The notes beneath the pieces are model-generated. The model was not told the DNA's origin. It worked only from the letters and a program-made list of their open reading frames with translations, and made no database searches. The position numbers and the translations under genes were made by a program. Shown piece by piece: positions 34,104 through 43,749 of a stretch of 48,794 nt of DNA (positions are counted from its first letter, which is position 1; each line of letters starts with the position of its first letter). The stretch comes from Flavobacteriaceae bacterium. Lineage in GTDB: Bacteria > Bacteroidota > Bacteroidia > Flavobacteriales > Flavobacteriaceae. The DNA is taken from NCBI GenBank assembly GCA_028281065.1, contig JANQKN010000137.1:1-48794 (forward strand). The letters are read 5' to 3'.

Positions 34104-36131
34104 ATGAAAACCTTTATTCAACTAACCAAAAAAGCGTGGTTGTTCTGCTTACTATGTTGTATGGCAGGATTACTGAACGCTCAAACACCGTCGTGCGAAT
34201 CGTTCGATTCGTTTCCCATCACCCCATATTCCGGGCCTGGTTGTACAGGAACCGCTGTAGACAACTGGCTAGATAACTGGGGAGTTATCAATACCAATCT
34301 GGGATACAACGATGTAAACAGCCAAAATGGAGCTGGGGATGTATACCTTCATATAGATGATATGGGCTGTAGCAATGGAGCCAGTTTCTTTTATAATTCC
34401 ATCGATTTTGCAGGAAACTGGATCGATCAGGTAGGAGGCGTAGGTTGTTTTTGTTACGATTTTAGAACATTCTATATACAAGTAGGAACCTTAACACCTA
34501 ACTCCTTAAGATTGTACGATGGTCCCAACCCACAGGCTTCCACCTTGGTGGCAACGTTTGTTTTGGGAGCTCCATTGGATGTGTCCCGCGGATGGGTACG
34601 TATCTGTGCTCCTATCGAATTGAGCAGCGGAGGAAACCTTCCCAGCAATGGCGATGGACAGTGGGTTATTAACACAGGGAGTGCTGCCGACTGGGACAAC
34701 TTAATTACCAACGTAGGTTCTGTGGGTTATTTGGTAGATGTAGGGAGTGGAAACGAGATCTTTGGACTGGACAATATCTGTATTAGCCAGGAATGTGATA
34801 GTACGTACAACGAAGATCCACCAACCAATGAGGGTGCTTACTGCTGTGATGAAGCCGAAAACCTAGTAGCCAATGGCAACTTCGAATTCGGTGACGTAGA
34901 CTTTAACAGTGACTACACCCAAAATCCTGCTACACTGCCAAGTCAGTACGATGTTACCGATAACGCCGGTAACTTTGGGGCTACGATTACGGATCATTCC
35001 TTCTGTGTAGATTCTACCACCTATGCCAACAACGATATGTATCTGTTGGTGAATGGGCTTACCAATCAACCTTCTGGCTCACAAAGCGCGATTTGGGAAC
35101 AAACCGTAGCTGGTTTTGAAAGTGAAAAAGAATACCGATTCTGTGCCAACTTTAAGAACATGCCGCAGTGTACGTTCGATGTACTTCCAGAAATAACAGT
35201 ACAGCTATCCAATGGGGTAACCCAAACGGCAGTTATTAACACAGACCCAACCGATCCTTGCGACTGGCAGACTTTGAGTTTCTGCTTCAGGGCACAGGAT
35301 GAGGTAAACTTCCAGATTCTACTTAACGAAGATTCCTTAGGGGATGGTAACGATTTAGCCATTGATGATATTTCGGTTCAGGAATTGGCAGATCCTATGT
35401 TGAGCATCACTGTACAGCATCAAGGAAACCCACAAATGGTAACGGGTTCCATTAATACGATTGCTACAGGTGATGATATATTGCCTTACGATCCAGAAAT
35501 TTGTGATGAGCCTTATTACTGGTTCGTACTCACGGTTTCCAGTTTCTCGGGCGGTGTATACACCATAGATTGGTCTGCTCCTTATGGATGGGGTAACGAT
35601 ACCATGGGAAGTAGCTTGTTTAATCCTCCTTCTACAGGGCCTAATTGGGATTTAACAACGACCTTCCCAGGGTTCCCATTCGCACAGGATACCATGTACT
35701 TGATAGGGCTAACCACCCCTAGTTGTTGTGAAGACTGTACGGACGATGGGTTTACCTTCCAACTGATCTTTAACAATGGGCTCACTCCTGCCGAAGCTGG
35801 ACCTAGTGATGAGGATATCGAGTTTATCTACTCATGGTTGGGGCAGCATGCTGCCAAAATCCTAGGGGATTCCCTTCCTAAACAAAAAGAGAACGCGTTT
35901 AGGATTTACCCTAACCCTGCAGGGGATTTGGTACAGGTTTCTTTACTGAATAATGAGATAGAATCCATCGTACTTACTTCTGTAAATGGACAAACTGTGG
36001 TATCCCAACAATTGGTGAACACCACTACCGATGCCAGTATAGATGTTTCCCATCTTAGTTCCGGGTTGTATCTAGTAACTGTGAAAGATTCGCAAGGAAA
36101 TAGCCACACCGGGAAATTGGTTATTGAATAA
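34104..36131 (+). CDS. Cysteine-rich secreted protein with T9SS sorting domain
   Basis: 675 residues with a signal peptide ending at NAQ (26). The first part (30-235) is beta-rich with many cysteines (SCESF, GCTGTAVDNW, MGCSNGASFFY, GCFCYDFRTFYI) and ends in FGLDNICISQEC. A second, related module (about 255-435) has NLVANGNFEFGD ... CANFKNMPQC ... LAIDDISVQE, like carbohydrate-binding-type beta-sandwiches. A third part (445-565) has CEDCTDD. The last 75 residues (FRIYPNPAGDLVQVSLL ... SGLYLVTVKD) are a type A T9SS domain. It is exported to the surface or medium; binding of a glycan or protein is the most likely role. A terminator follows. Confidence 0.8.
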   Translation: MKTFIQLTKKAWLFCLLCCMAGLLNAQTPSCESFDSFPITPYSGPGCTGTAVDNWLDNWGVINTNLGYNDVNSQNGAGDVYLHIDDMGCSNGASFFYNSIDFAGNWIDQVGGVGCFCYDFRTFYIQVGTLTPNSLRLYDGPNPQASTLVATFVLGAPLDVSRGWVRICAPIELSSGGNLPSNGDGQWVINTGSAADWDNLITNVGSVGYLVDVGSGNEIFGLDNICISQECDSTYNEDPPTNEGAYCCDEAENLVANGNFEFGDVDFNSDYTQNPATLPSQYDVTDNAGNFGATITDHSFCVDSTTYANNDMYLLVNGLTNQPSGSQSAIWEQTVAGFESEKEYRFCANFKNMPQCTFDVLPEITVQLSNGVTQTAVINTDPTDPCDWQTLSFCFRAQDEVNFQILLNEDSLGDGNDLAIDDISVQELADPMLSITVQHQGNPQMVTGSINTIATGDDILPYDPEICDEPYYWFVLTVSSFSGGVYTIDWSAPYGWGNDTMGSSLFNPPSTGPNWDLTTTFPGFPFAQDTMYLIGLTTPSCCEDCTDDGFTFQLIFNNGLTPAEAGPSDEDIEFIYSWLGQHAAKILGDSLPKQKENAFRIYPNPAGDLVQVSLLNNEIESIVLTSVNGQTVVSQQLVNTTTDASIDVSHLSSGLYLVTVKDSQGNSHTGKLVIE

Positions 36132-36181
36132 TTGTCAACCTTGATGTAACGACTGTGTATTCTATGCAGTTGGATTGTAGT

Positions 36182-36213
36182 AAGCTGTCCGTAGGAATAC
36201 GGGCAGCTTTTTT
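36182..36213 (+). terminator. Terminator after the cysteine-rich T9SS gene
   Basis: AAGCTGTCCGTA (36182-36193) pairs with TACGGGCAGCTT (36198-36209) with one T-G pair and loop GGAA, followed by a run of T (36208-36213). The stop of the convergent M1 peptidase gene lies in the T-run. Confidence 0.85.
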
Positions 36214-38260
36214 ATAGCACCCTTTTTAAATATGCCTTTTCCTTTTCGGGAAAGGAATCCATTTGGGCTTGCAGGTATTCTTTCACCCCTGGGGTTTTTA
36301 GCAATTCCCCCAGTAAATCTCTACAAAAATCACGAAACCGCCAGTAATGGTGGGTACAACCATTCACCAAGTTCTCCAATACTTCCTCATCCACAATTCC
36401 CAATGAATAAATGTACTGAAAGGCATTCTCCCTAATTTCGTAGCTGTAATCGGAGCGGGAATAATTCTGCAGTTCTTTTTTGAAAAAATCCTGTGCCGAT
36501 GGGGCATATCCTTCAGTACTCAACGCCAAGGTTAGCCACAGCAAACGTATGTTTTGGTCCTGAAAACCATACGCGTACTTCATTTTTTCCAAATACTTCT
36601 CCCTGTCGCTGGGAAAAGAAACCCAAAGCCCGTACAAAGCACTTTCCTGTGTTACGTAGGAAGGATCGTCCAATAAAGATTCGTAGGATCCTTTCAGGTT
36701 TTCTGAAATAGGCGTTTCCATAGATAATGCCAAGGCTTGACGGGTAGCTATGTTTCCTTCAGAAAAAGCCAATTGATATAAAGAAAGCACCCCCTCTCCT
36801 TTTTCCAACACCAATTGATGCACGGCTTCTTCGGCTAGGTAGTCGTTGTTAGACTTTATTGCCCATATAAGTTGTCCTCTTTTATCGGAAAGAGGAGCTT
36901 TACGCAATGCCACCAATTGAAAGTATGAGTTAAGGAACTCGCTATTAGTTAAAGAATTAAGTGCCTGTTCGCCTTTGAAAGCCGATTGTTTCAACCAATC
37001 TTTCTCCCAAGGGGTAATATCGACGGCAGTAACTGCCCGAACTTCTGCAAGGAAATCTTCTGTGGTTACATTCTTGAATTGATGCTTCTCAAGGTAGTTT
37101 TTTACCGCTTGCTTAAACGCTGTTTCACCGATCAATTCATTAAGCATGTGTAATGCCCATGCCCCTTTTTCGTAAAAAGTAAGAGAACTCGCTTTGGGGT
37201 TTAACAGCGATTGCCCCTTGCCCTGTTCGCTCAACGCACGCAATTGCTCTGCGGTATTGTACAGTTTCCAATAGTAATAATCGTTCCCAAAAATATGGCG
37301 TTCTGCCAAGAGAGCGTAATAGGTTGCAAAGCCTTCGTGCAACCAATGGTGTTTGCCTTCGGTTTCGGTAACCAGGTTGCCAAACCATTGGTGGGCCAGC
37401 TCATGGGCGTTTACGTTTACATAGTTACGATCTTTAAACGCAATGGAATCAACCACAAAGGCTTCAGAAAAAAGGGTAGCCGTGGTATTTTCCATACCTG
37501 CATAGAGAAAATCCCGAACAGGCACTTGCTTGTAGTTCTGCCAAGGATAAGGCACCCCGATCTCTTTTTCAAAAAAGTCGAAGATCTCTTTGGTATAGCG
37601 ATACGTGGGTTCCATTTTAAGGGAATCCTCGGGGCGTAAGTACATTTCCAAAACAATCCCAGAATCGGATGTGAGCTCCTTCTTCACAAAATCCCCAACC
37701 GCAATAGCCACCAAATAGCTGGGCATGGGTTGTTGCATATCGAAAGCCCAAGTCGTCTTATCATTACCATCTACATGGGCTACATACTTACCATTGGCCA
37801 CTACCGATTTCCCCTTATCGGCCCGAACCTTAAGATCGAATTCTATCTTATCGTTCATATCGTCGATACTTGGTAACCAGTTGGATGTATTCTTCCCCTG
37901 TCCTTGTGTCCACAACTGATCGTAGGTAAAGTACAATGCTTTTTTGGGGTGGGCTTCGTAGACAAAATCCACACTATAGGTTTCCCCTTTTTTGAAATCG
38001 TGTTTTAACCAAATCTTGTTATCACTGGAAGAAAGGGCGATGAGCGAGTCTTTCTTGGTAAACAATTTAGTATTCACGGCATTCAAGTAGACAGAGTCTG
38101 TGTCTTTCAATATTTTAAAATCGACAACGGTTGACCCAAAAACGCTCCTATCATCCCATTTAGGCTGTACGGAAGCTTCGATTTTCAGGAAATCGACCGT
38201 ATCGGTTTGTTGTCCAAAACTTAAAAAAGGGATTAAGAAAAAAAGTAGTAGGCATCTCAT
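36212..38260 (-). CDS. Exported M1-family aminopeptidase
   Basis: 682 residues from the ATG at 38260, which begins the signal peptide RCLLLFFLIPFLSFGQQ. The frame runs 24 codons further upstream, but these do not look like protein. The M1 fold is clear: an N-terminal saddle, the GAMEN-like YAGMENTTATLFSE, the zinc site HELAHQWFGNLV with the third ligand Glu in HEGFATYYA, and a C-terminal helical-repeat region. It releases N-terminal amino acids from peptides in the periplasm or at the surface. The gene ends inside the terminator of the convergent T9SS gene. Confidence 0.92.
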   Translation of the reverse strand: MRCLLLFFLIPFLSFGQQTDTVDFLKIEASVQPKWDDRSVFGSTVVDFKILKDTDSVYLNAVNTKLFTKKDSLIALSSSDNKIWLKHDFKKGETYSVDFVYEAHPKKALYFTYDQLWTQGQGKNTSNWLPSIDDMNDKIEFDLKVRADKGKSVVANGKYVAHVDGNDKTTWAFDMQQPMPSYLVAIAVGDFVKKELTSDSGIVLEMYLRPEDSLKMEPTYRYTKEIFDFFEKEIGVPYPWQNYKQVPVRDFLYAGMENTTATLFSEAFVVDSIAFKDRNYVNVNAHELAHQWFGNLVTETEGKHHWLHEGFATYYALLAERHIFGNDYYYWKLYNTAEQLRALSEQGKGQSLLNPKASSLTFYEKGAWALHMLNELIGETAFKQAVKNYLEKHQFKNVTTEDFLAEVRAVTAVDITPWEKDWLKQSAFKGEQALNSLTNSEFLNSYFQLVALRKAPLSDKRGQLIWAIKSNNDYLAEEAVHQLVLEKGEGVLSLYQLAFSEGNIATRQALALSMETPISENLKGSYESLLDDPSYVTQESALYGLWVSFPSDREKYLEKMKYAYGFQDQNIRLLWLTLALSTEGYAPSAQDFFKKELQNYSRSDYSYEIRENAFQYIYSLGIVDEEVLENLVNGCTHHYWRFRDFCRDLLGELLKTPGVKEYLQAQMDSFPEKEKAYLKRVL

Positions 38261-38381
38261 AGCACGACGAAAAGTAACCAAATTGAAGCAGATTGAGAAA
38301 TTAAAACGCAGGGAACACAAAAAAAGTGCCACCCAAAAAATCCGTTAAGCAATTCTTTGCCTAATTGATTAAATTCGCCTT

Positions 38382-40487
38382 ATGAATTCCCAATTACTAC
38401 AAACACCCATCGATTACCTAAAAGGGGTAGGCCCCAACAGGGCCGATCTTTTAAAAAAGGAATTGGGGATTCACACTTTTCAAGACCTCATCAATCTTTT
38501 TCCGAATCGCTATCTAGACCGGACCCGCTATTACAAGATCGATCAATTGCAGCGGAATTCTTCAGAAATGCAGATTGTTGGTAAGATTACGCACATAAAA
38601 ACCGTAGCTCAAAAAAGAAACAAACGTTTGGTGGCCACCTTTATGGATGACACTGGGAAAATGGAATTGGTCTGGTTTCGTGGTCATAAATGGATTAAGG
38701 AAAACCTAAAGTTGAATGTCCCGTATGTAATTTTTGGAAAAGTAAACTGGTTCAATGGGGTGTATTCCATGCCACATCCCGAAATGGAATTGCTCTCCCA
38801 ACACGAAAAAAGTCTTCGGTCTGCCATGCAACCCATCTATCCTTCAACAGAAAAATTGAGTAGTAGCGGTATTACCAATAAAGTGATCAACACCTTGATG
38901 CAAACCCTCTTTCGGGAATTGAAAAATGGTATTACTGAAAGTCTTTCCCAACCGTTGCTTCAATCGTTGAAATTGATGCCAAAAAACAAAGCTTTTTTTA
39001 ATGTGCATTTTCCGCAGAGTCAGGAAAAATTGACAAGAGCACAATATCGATTAAAATTTGAAGAATTGTTTTTCATTCAAATGCAATTATTGCAAAAAAA
39101 ACAACTTCACAAAGCTAAAATCAAAGGATATCCTTTTGAAAAAGTTGGAAACTACTTCAATACATTTTTTAAGGAGCATTTACCATTTTCATTAACAGAT
39201 GCCCAAAAAAGGGTGATCAAGGAAATACGAAACGACCTGGGTAGCAAAGCTCAAATGAACCGTTTGTTACAAGGTGATGTAGGATCGGGAAAAACCATAG
39301 TTGCCTTCATGTCAATGCTTATAGCACTAGACAACGGTTTTCAAGCCTGTTTAATGGCTCCAACTGAAATTTTGTCAGTTCAACACTATAATAATTTATT
39401 AGAATGGTGTAATAAATTGAATATCAGTATTTTATTATTAACAGGTTCAACTACTACTTCAAAAAGAAAAGAAATACACGAAAAACTGGAAAATGGCACC
39501 CTACAGCTGCTTGTAGGTACGCATGCATTGCTCGAAGATAAGGTAAAATTTAAAAACCTAGGCTTGGCCATTATCGATGAGCAGCATCGCTTTGGTGTTG
39601 CCCAGCGAAGTAAGCTTTGGCACAAGAACACCCACCCACCCCACGTGTTGGTCATGACCGCTACCCCTATTCCCAGAACTTTGGCTATGAGCATTTACGG
39701 AGATCTGTATATAAGCAGTATCGACGAGCTTCCCCCGGGAAGAAAAGACATAAAGACAGTACATCGTTTTGATGCCAATAGACTAAAGGTTTTCCGCTTT
39801 TTAAAAGATGAAATTTCCAAAGGCAGGCAGGTCTATATTGTCTATCCATTGATCCAAGAAAGTGAGGCTATGGATTATAAGGATCTAATGGACGGATATG
39901 CAAGTATTGAAAGGGAATTTCCAAAACCGCACTATCAGATTTCCATCGTACATGGTAAAATGAAAGCTGCCGATAAAGATTACGAAATGGATCGTTTTGT
40001 AAAAGGAGAAACCCAAATCATGGTAGCCACTACGGTGATAGAAGTTGGGGTAAATGTGCCCAATGCCTCCGTTATGGTGATAGAGAGTGCAGAGCGGTTT
40101 GGTCTTTCGCAGTTGCATCAATTACGGGGTCGTGTGGGTAGAGGGGCCGAACAAAGTTATTGCATCCTTATGACCAGTCATAAATTGAGCGCCGATGCCA
40201 AAACCCGCTTGGAGACCATGACCAAAACCAACGATGGCTTCGAAATAAGCGAGGTAGACTTAAGATTAAGGGGACCCGGTGATCTCATGGGAACCCAGCA
40301 AAGTGGTGTGCTAAACTTACGTATAGCGGACATTGTAAAGGATAGTGAGATCCTTAAAATAGCAAGAAGCTACGCTATGCAGGTTATTAAAGACGATCCG
40401 CAACTATCGCAACCCTACAACGCCCCTATTAAAAACACATACCATCAGTTAGGCAAATACAAGAATATCTGGAATTACATTTCGTAA
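38382..40487 (+). CDS. recG: ATP-dependent DNA helicase RecG
   Basis: 701 residues, the usual RecG length. The N-terminal OB-fold wedge region is seen in MQIVGKITHIKTVAQKRNKRLVATFMDDTGKMELVWFRG. Helicase motifs are GDVGSGKTIVA (Walker A, near 299), MAPTEILSVQHY, IIDEQHRFGV (DEQH, near 396), MTATPIPRTLAM, MVATTVIEVGVNVPNA, and HQLRGRVGRGAEQSYC. It remodels stalled forks and Holliday junctions. Base composition dips locally inside the gene: two 120-base stretches at 39061-39180 and 39361-39480 are only about 25% G+C against about 42% nearby. Confidence 0.94.
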   Translation: MNSQLLQTPIDYLKGVGPNRADLLKKELGIHTFQDLINLFPNRYLDRTRYYKIDQLQRNSSEMQIVGKITHIKTVAQKRNKRLVATFMDDTGKMELVWFRGHKWIKENLKLNVPYVIFGKVNWFNGVYSMPHPEMELLSQHEKSLRSAMQPIYPSTEKLSSSGITNKVINTLMQTLFRELKNGITESLSQPLLQSLKLMPKNKAFFNVHFPQSQEKLTRAQYRLKFEELFFIQMQLLQKKQLHKAKIKGYPFEKVGNYFNTFFKEHLPFSLTDAQKRVIKEIRNDLGSKAQMNRLLQGDVGSGKTIVAFMSMLIALDNGFQACLMAPTEILSVQHYNNLLEWCNKLNISILLLTGSTTTSKRKEIHEKLENGTLQLLVGTHALLEDKVKFKNLGLAIIDEQHRFGVAQRSKLWHKNTHPPHVLVMTATPIPRTLAMSIYGDLYISSIDELPPGRKDIKTVHRFDANRLKVFRFLKDEISKGRQVYIVYPLIQESEAMDYKDLMDGYASIEREFPKPHYQISIVHGKMKAADKDYEMDRFVKGETQIMVATTVIEVGVNVPNASVMVIESAERFGLSQLHQLRGRVGRGAEQSYCILMTSHKLSADAKTRLETMTKTNDGFEISEVDLRLRGPGDLMGTQQSGVLNLRIADIVKDSEILKIARSYAMQVIKDDPQLSQPYNAPIKNTYHQLGKYKNIWNYIS

Positions 40488-40501
40488 TTACACTGTAATT
40501 A
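40473..40501. other. Overlapping AT palindromes at the recG stop
   Basis: TAATTACACTGTAATTA (40485-40501) is a perfect palindrome around a central C, and its first three bases are the recG stop. AATTAC (40473-40478) can pair instead with GTAATT (40484-40489). It could be an operator or an mRNA-end hairpin; no T-run follows. Confidence 0.45.
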
Positions 40502-40602
40502 ACTGAAAATCAATATATTTTATAATAAACCATCCCTAGTTTTCGTTTTTACACCAAAGCATCTGCCTATAGCATAAATTACGCTAACCAATATGCAACC
40601 TC

Positions 40603-41196
40603 ATGAATCTAAAATGTATTAGGGTTTGTATGCTTTTTTCTGTTTTATCGGTGTTTTTTTCTAACTCCATCCTTTCCCAAGACACCGTTGATGAAGGAGG
40701 ACATGAACAATGGGAATTTATCTTGGAAGGTTCGGGAGATGTTCTACAACTGGTCCTACCCGTTGCCGCTTTAACAACCACCCTCATTAAGAAAGATTAT
40801 CAAGGTACCAAAGAATTTGCCTTTTCCTACGGAAGCGCCATGGTACTCACCCATTCTCTTAAGTACCTCATACACAAACAGCGCCCCGAAGGTAGGGATC
40901 GGTATGATGCATTCCCCAGTGGTCATACTGCATCTGCATTCTCCGGGGCGTCATTTATACAAAAAAGATACGGTTGGAAATACGGCTGGCCCGCATATGT
41001 CCTAGCCGCCCTAGTTGGGGTTAGCCGTATGGAGGGGCCCGACGGCTACCATGATATTTGGGATGTCATTGCAGGAGCAAGTGTTGGGGTCGGCACAACA
41101 TATTTGTTCACCTCCCCTTATCAGAAACAGCGTTTCGATATAGGATTTGCTTCGGGAAACAACAATTACCTACTCACCATTCGCTACCATTTTTAG
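40603..41196 (+). CDS. PAP2-family membrane phosphatase
   Basis: 197 residues with an N-terminal signal or anchor (about 8-25). The three PAP2 motifs are present: KYLIHKQRP (K87, R94, P95), PSGH (105-108) and SRMEGPDGYHDIWD (R142, H150, D154). Members dephosphorylate lipid phosphates such as undecaprenyl pyrophosphate or phosphatidic acid at the outer face of the membrane. The exact substrate is not readable. A gap of 115 bases separates it from recG, so it may have its own promoter. Confidence 0.88.
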   Translation: MNLKCIRVCMLFSVLSVFFSNSILSQDTVDEGGHEQWEFILEGSGDVLQLVLPVAALTTTLIKKDYQGTKEFAFSYGSAMVLTHSLKYLIHKQRPEGRDRYDAFPSGHTASAFSGASFIQKRYGWKYGWPAYVLAALVGVSRMEGPDGYHDIWDVIAGASVGVGTTYLFTSPYQKQRFDIGFASGNNNYLLTIRYHF

Positions 41197-41197
41197 C

Positions 41198-41225
41198 AAA
41201 AAAAAAGGCCCCTGAAAAGGGGCCT
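41198..41225 (-). terminator. Terminator after the DUF2911 gene
   Basis: AGGCCCCT (41206-41213) and AGGGGCCT (41218-41225) are perfect inverted copies with a GAAA loop (TTTC on the minus strand). On the minus strand nine T residues follow (41206-41198). It lies 18 bases beyond the DUF2911 stop and just after the convergent PAP2 gene. Confidence 0.88.
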
Positions 41226-41242
41226 CAACTAAAAACCAACAA

Positions 41243-42349
41243 CTAATTTATATCCTCACCTTTTTTCAACTTCTCAATATTAGCTGCAACACGGCCTTTA
41301 CTACCGGCATTGGGCGCATTTTCATGCGCCTTTTCCAAATGTTTTAAGGCTGTTTTATAGTCTCCTTTTGCCGAATAGGCTCTTGCCAAGCCATAATTCA
41401 CCGGCCAGGTATCTTTGTTCTTTTTGGCATTGTATTGAAACACCTTCATGGCTTTGTCCTTGTTTCCCGCCCCAATAAGTTGCCTACCGTATTGGTGTAC
41501 TTCGAATACGGAGCCCATATCCAGGTTGTCGTCCATAAGCTTCTCGGCTTCGGCCTGTTTGCCCATTTTGGCAAGAATCGCAGATTTAATCTGCAGATTG
41601 CCAAAAGTCTTCTGGCTGTAGAACTGTCCTGCAATGGCATTGTCTATCCAACCCATTGCTTCGTTTAGGTCACCACCATTGTTCAAGGCGTAATTGGCTG
41701 CTTGCTCCCAGGTTTGTCTATTAAACCCAGTCTGTCCCCGCATATCATTTCTAATATCAGCAAGAACGATATCCGATACAGGAACCTCTATGGTAAATGG
41801 GAACGCTTTCTTTTCCCACTTTAAAGCGGCTACCGCTGTATTGGCTTTTACATCGATAAAATCGAAGGTCAGCATTTCGGTAAAAGGGGTTTCCTTAGTG
41901 GTAATTTCTGCCTTAAGGGCGTCCTCTGCAGGATCGTAGAAGAAACTCCCCCAAGAGCTGTAATTGTTGGACAGGATAAGTGTAGCCTTACTTCCTTCTT
42001 TTACTTCTAAGTGAAGCCCATAAGTACCAGCCTTAATAGGCTTCCCTTCCACTTTCATGTCGTGGGAGAAGGTAATGGTCGTGTTTTCGTTGGCTCCAGC
42101 ACGCCAAGGGGCTGCTGTTGAGGTTCCGAACCCAAGGTTATTGAGGCCATAGGGTACAAGTTTTCCCCAAATTTCCCTTCCATTAACGCTAGGGCGCGAA
42201 TAGGTAATTTCTACAGTAGATGTCCCAATGGTTTGGGAAACCGTAGCCATCTGGCTCCCCCGCGGGGTCGTGATTTGGGAATGAACGGAGAAAGTGACTA
42301 ACAACAGGAACGTAACCATTGTAACCACTCGAGTGTAAATGTTTGACAT
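41243..42349 (-). CDS. Exported DUF2911 protein with TPR-like C-terminus
   Basis: 368 residues from the ATG at 42349 (signal peptide SNIYTRVVTMVTFLLLVTFSVHSQ). A TTG 14 codons upstream is unlikely. Residues 25-175 are DUF2911, a beta-sandwich: PRGSQMATVSQTIGTSTVEITYSRPSVNGR, WGKLVPYG, WRAGANENTTITFS and GTYGLHLE. The C-terminal half is helical with TPR-like units (GYDKAMKVFQYNAKKNKDTW-like and YKTALKHLEKAHENAP). It is a secreted or periplasmic protein of unknown role, common in Bacteroidetes. Confidence 0.88.
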   Translation of the reverse strand: MSNIYTRVVTMVTFLLLVTFSVHSQITTPRGSQMATVSQTIGTSTVEITYSRPSVNGREIWGKLVPYGLNNLGFGTSTAAPWRAGANENTTITFSHDMKVEGKPIKAGTYGLHLEVKEGSKATLILSNNYSSWGSFFYDPAEDALKAEITTKETPFTEMLTFDFIDVKANTAVAALKWEKKAFPFTIEVPVSDIVLADIRNDMRGQTGFNRQTWEQAANYALNNGGDLNEAMGWIDNAIAGQFYSQKTFGNLQIKSAILAKMGKQAEAEKLMDDNLDMGSVFEVHQYGRQLIGAGNKDKAMKVFQYNAKKNKDTWPVNYGLARAYSAKGDYKTALKHLEKAHENAPNAGSKGRVAANIEKLKKGEDIN

Positions 42350-42446
42350 AGTTTTAAGGATTTTGGTTGTTTTCCTTAAAAGTACGGTCAACCATTGCCC
42401 GATAATGTTACGGGCTTGTTAAATGAACAGCAGAGGTGTTAATTAA

Positions 42447-43661
42447 CTATTCGTTAAGAAGTTGTGTTAAAAAACCTTCGAATTCTTCGGTAAACTGGGT
42501 GTATTTTTCTCCCGTGGCTTTGCCATTAAATCCCGTGTGTATTTTTCGTACTTCACCCTTCTTGTCAATAAAAATGGTTGTAGGATAACTCAACACATGA
42601 TTTAGCATAGGAAGCTTTTCATTTGCTTTTTGCTTGCTGCTGGTTCCAAACTGCGCCAACAATATGGGGTAAGGAACCCCAACAGCCTCTTTTAGTCTAT
42701 TGATTCCACGCAGGGCCTTTTCCTCGGTCGAAGCATACTCAAAAGCAAGGGAAACAAACTCCAAATCCTCTGAAGGGTTATTTTTTAAATATTCGGTGTA
42801 GTACTGTGTTTCTTCCAAACAATTGGGGCACCAGGTTCCCATCACTTGAACCACCACCACCTTATCCTTAAAGCGCTCATCGGAAAGGGAAATCTGTTGT
42901 CCTTCGGTATCCGGGAAGGAAAAATTGAAACGGTCGTAGCCTTCCTTTAGATAGGTTAGGCTGTTTTCGTCGGGAAGTTCATAGGTAGGATTCAATGTAG
43001 CACTGAAGGGTTCTTTCCAATGATTGCCACTGTAAAAATGCCCAAATAGCAAGGTGTCCTTTACTTCTGCTTCGAACAGAAAAGCATGGGCCCCATCGAA
43101 GGTAGATAGGCGAAGTGTATTTCCATCCATAACTCCATCCAAATAGCGATAATCGCCTGTAGTGGTTCTAATGGTCCCTACCACACGATCCCCTTCTTGC
43201 CGAAATATTCCCTTGGCGATGTAACGATCCTCTGGCGAATGGGCGCTAAAGAGCATCTCCCAATTACCTGACACATCCTGTGAAGGTTGCTGTTCAACAA
43301 CAAAACGATCTGCATCCGTAAGGGTCATCTCGAAAGGCACCACCCGATCCAAGCTGGGTTTAATAAAACTCCCCGTCACTTTATTGGGCGAATAAGTCCC
43401 TCTAAAAACCCCTTCAAAAACAGGATGGGAAATTGTTATAGAATCTCCGTTCCACTCAATATCCGTAATATCTATACGCTCCTCTGCATTCTTTATCACC
43501 CAATGGGATTCTTCTTGCCATTCCACCAAAAACGGGAGTTCTTTTCCGTCTTTTATGTGGAGTACCACTTTCCAATCACCCAGATTGGGTTTTTGGGGTT
43601 CTTTACGGCAAGATGCCAGAGCGATCAGTAAAACTAAAAAGGGGATGATTCTTGTTTTCAT
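42447..43661 (-). CDS. TlpA-like thioredoxin-fold lipoprotein
   Basis: 404 residues. A lipoprotein signal ends at C18 (ALASC). Residues 30-225 are beta-rich and carry no motif I know. Residues 245-400 are a TlpA/AhpC-TSA-type thioredoxin fold with the active site WCPNC (277-281) and a cis-proline in SYPTTIFIDKKGEV. It probably reduces or isomerises disulfides in the periplasm, facing from the membrane. The long N-terminal domain is typical of Bacteroidetes TlpA-family proteins. Confidence 0.88.
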   Translation of the reverse strand: MKTRIIPFLVLLIALASCRKEPQKPNLGDWKVVLHIKDGKELPFLVEWQEESHWVIKNAEERIDITDIEWNGDSITISHPVFEGVFRGTYSPNKVTGSFIKPSLDRVVPFEMTLTDADRFVVEQQPSQDVSGNWEMLFSAHSPEDRYIAKGIFRQEGDRVVGTIRTTTGDYRYLDGVMDGNTLRLSTFDGAHAFLFEAEVKDTLLFGHFYSGNHWKEPFSATLNPTYELPDENSLTYLKEGYDRFNFSFPDTEGQQISLSDERFKDKVVVVQVMGTWCPNCLEETQYYTEYLKNNPSEDLEFVSLAFEYASTEEKALRGINRLKEAVGVPYPILLAQFGTSSKQKANEKLPMLNHVLSYPTTIFIDKKGEVRKIHTGFNGKATGEKYTQFTEEFEGFLTQLLNE

Positions 43662-43696
43662 GTAAAATAGAGTCGGATTGGGTACTCAATAATAAC

Positions 43697-43730
43697 AAAA
43701 AGAAGAGGCGTTATTCCTAACGCCTCTTTT
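43697..43730 (-). terminator. Terminator after the coiled-coil gene
   Basis: AAGAGGCGTTA (43703-43713) and TAACGCCTCTT (43718-43728) are perfect inverted copies around TTCC. On the minus strand T-rich TTCTTTTTG follows. It lies about 20 bases after the stop at 43750. Confidence 0.85.
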
Positions 43731-43749
43731 GCTATGGTAGGAAAGGATA

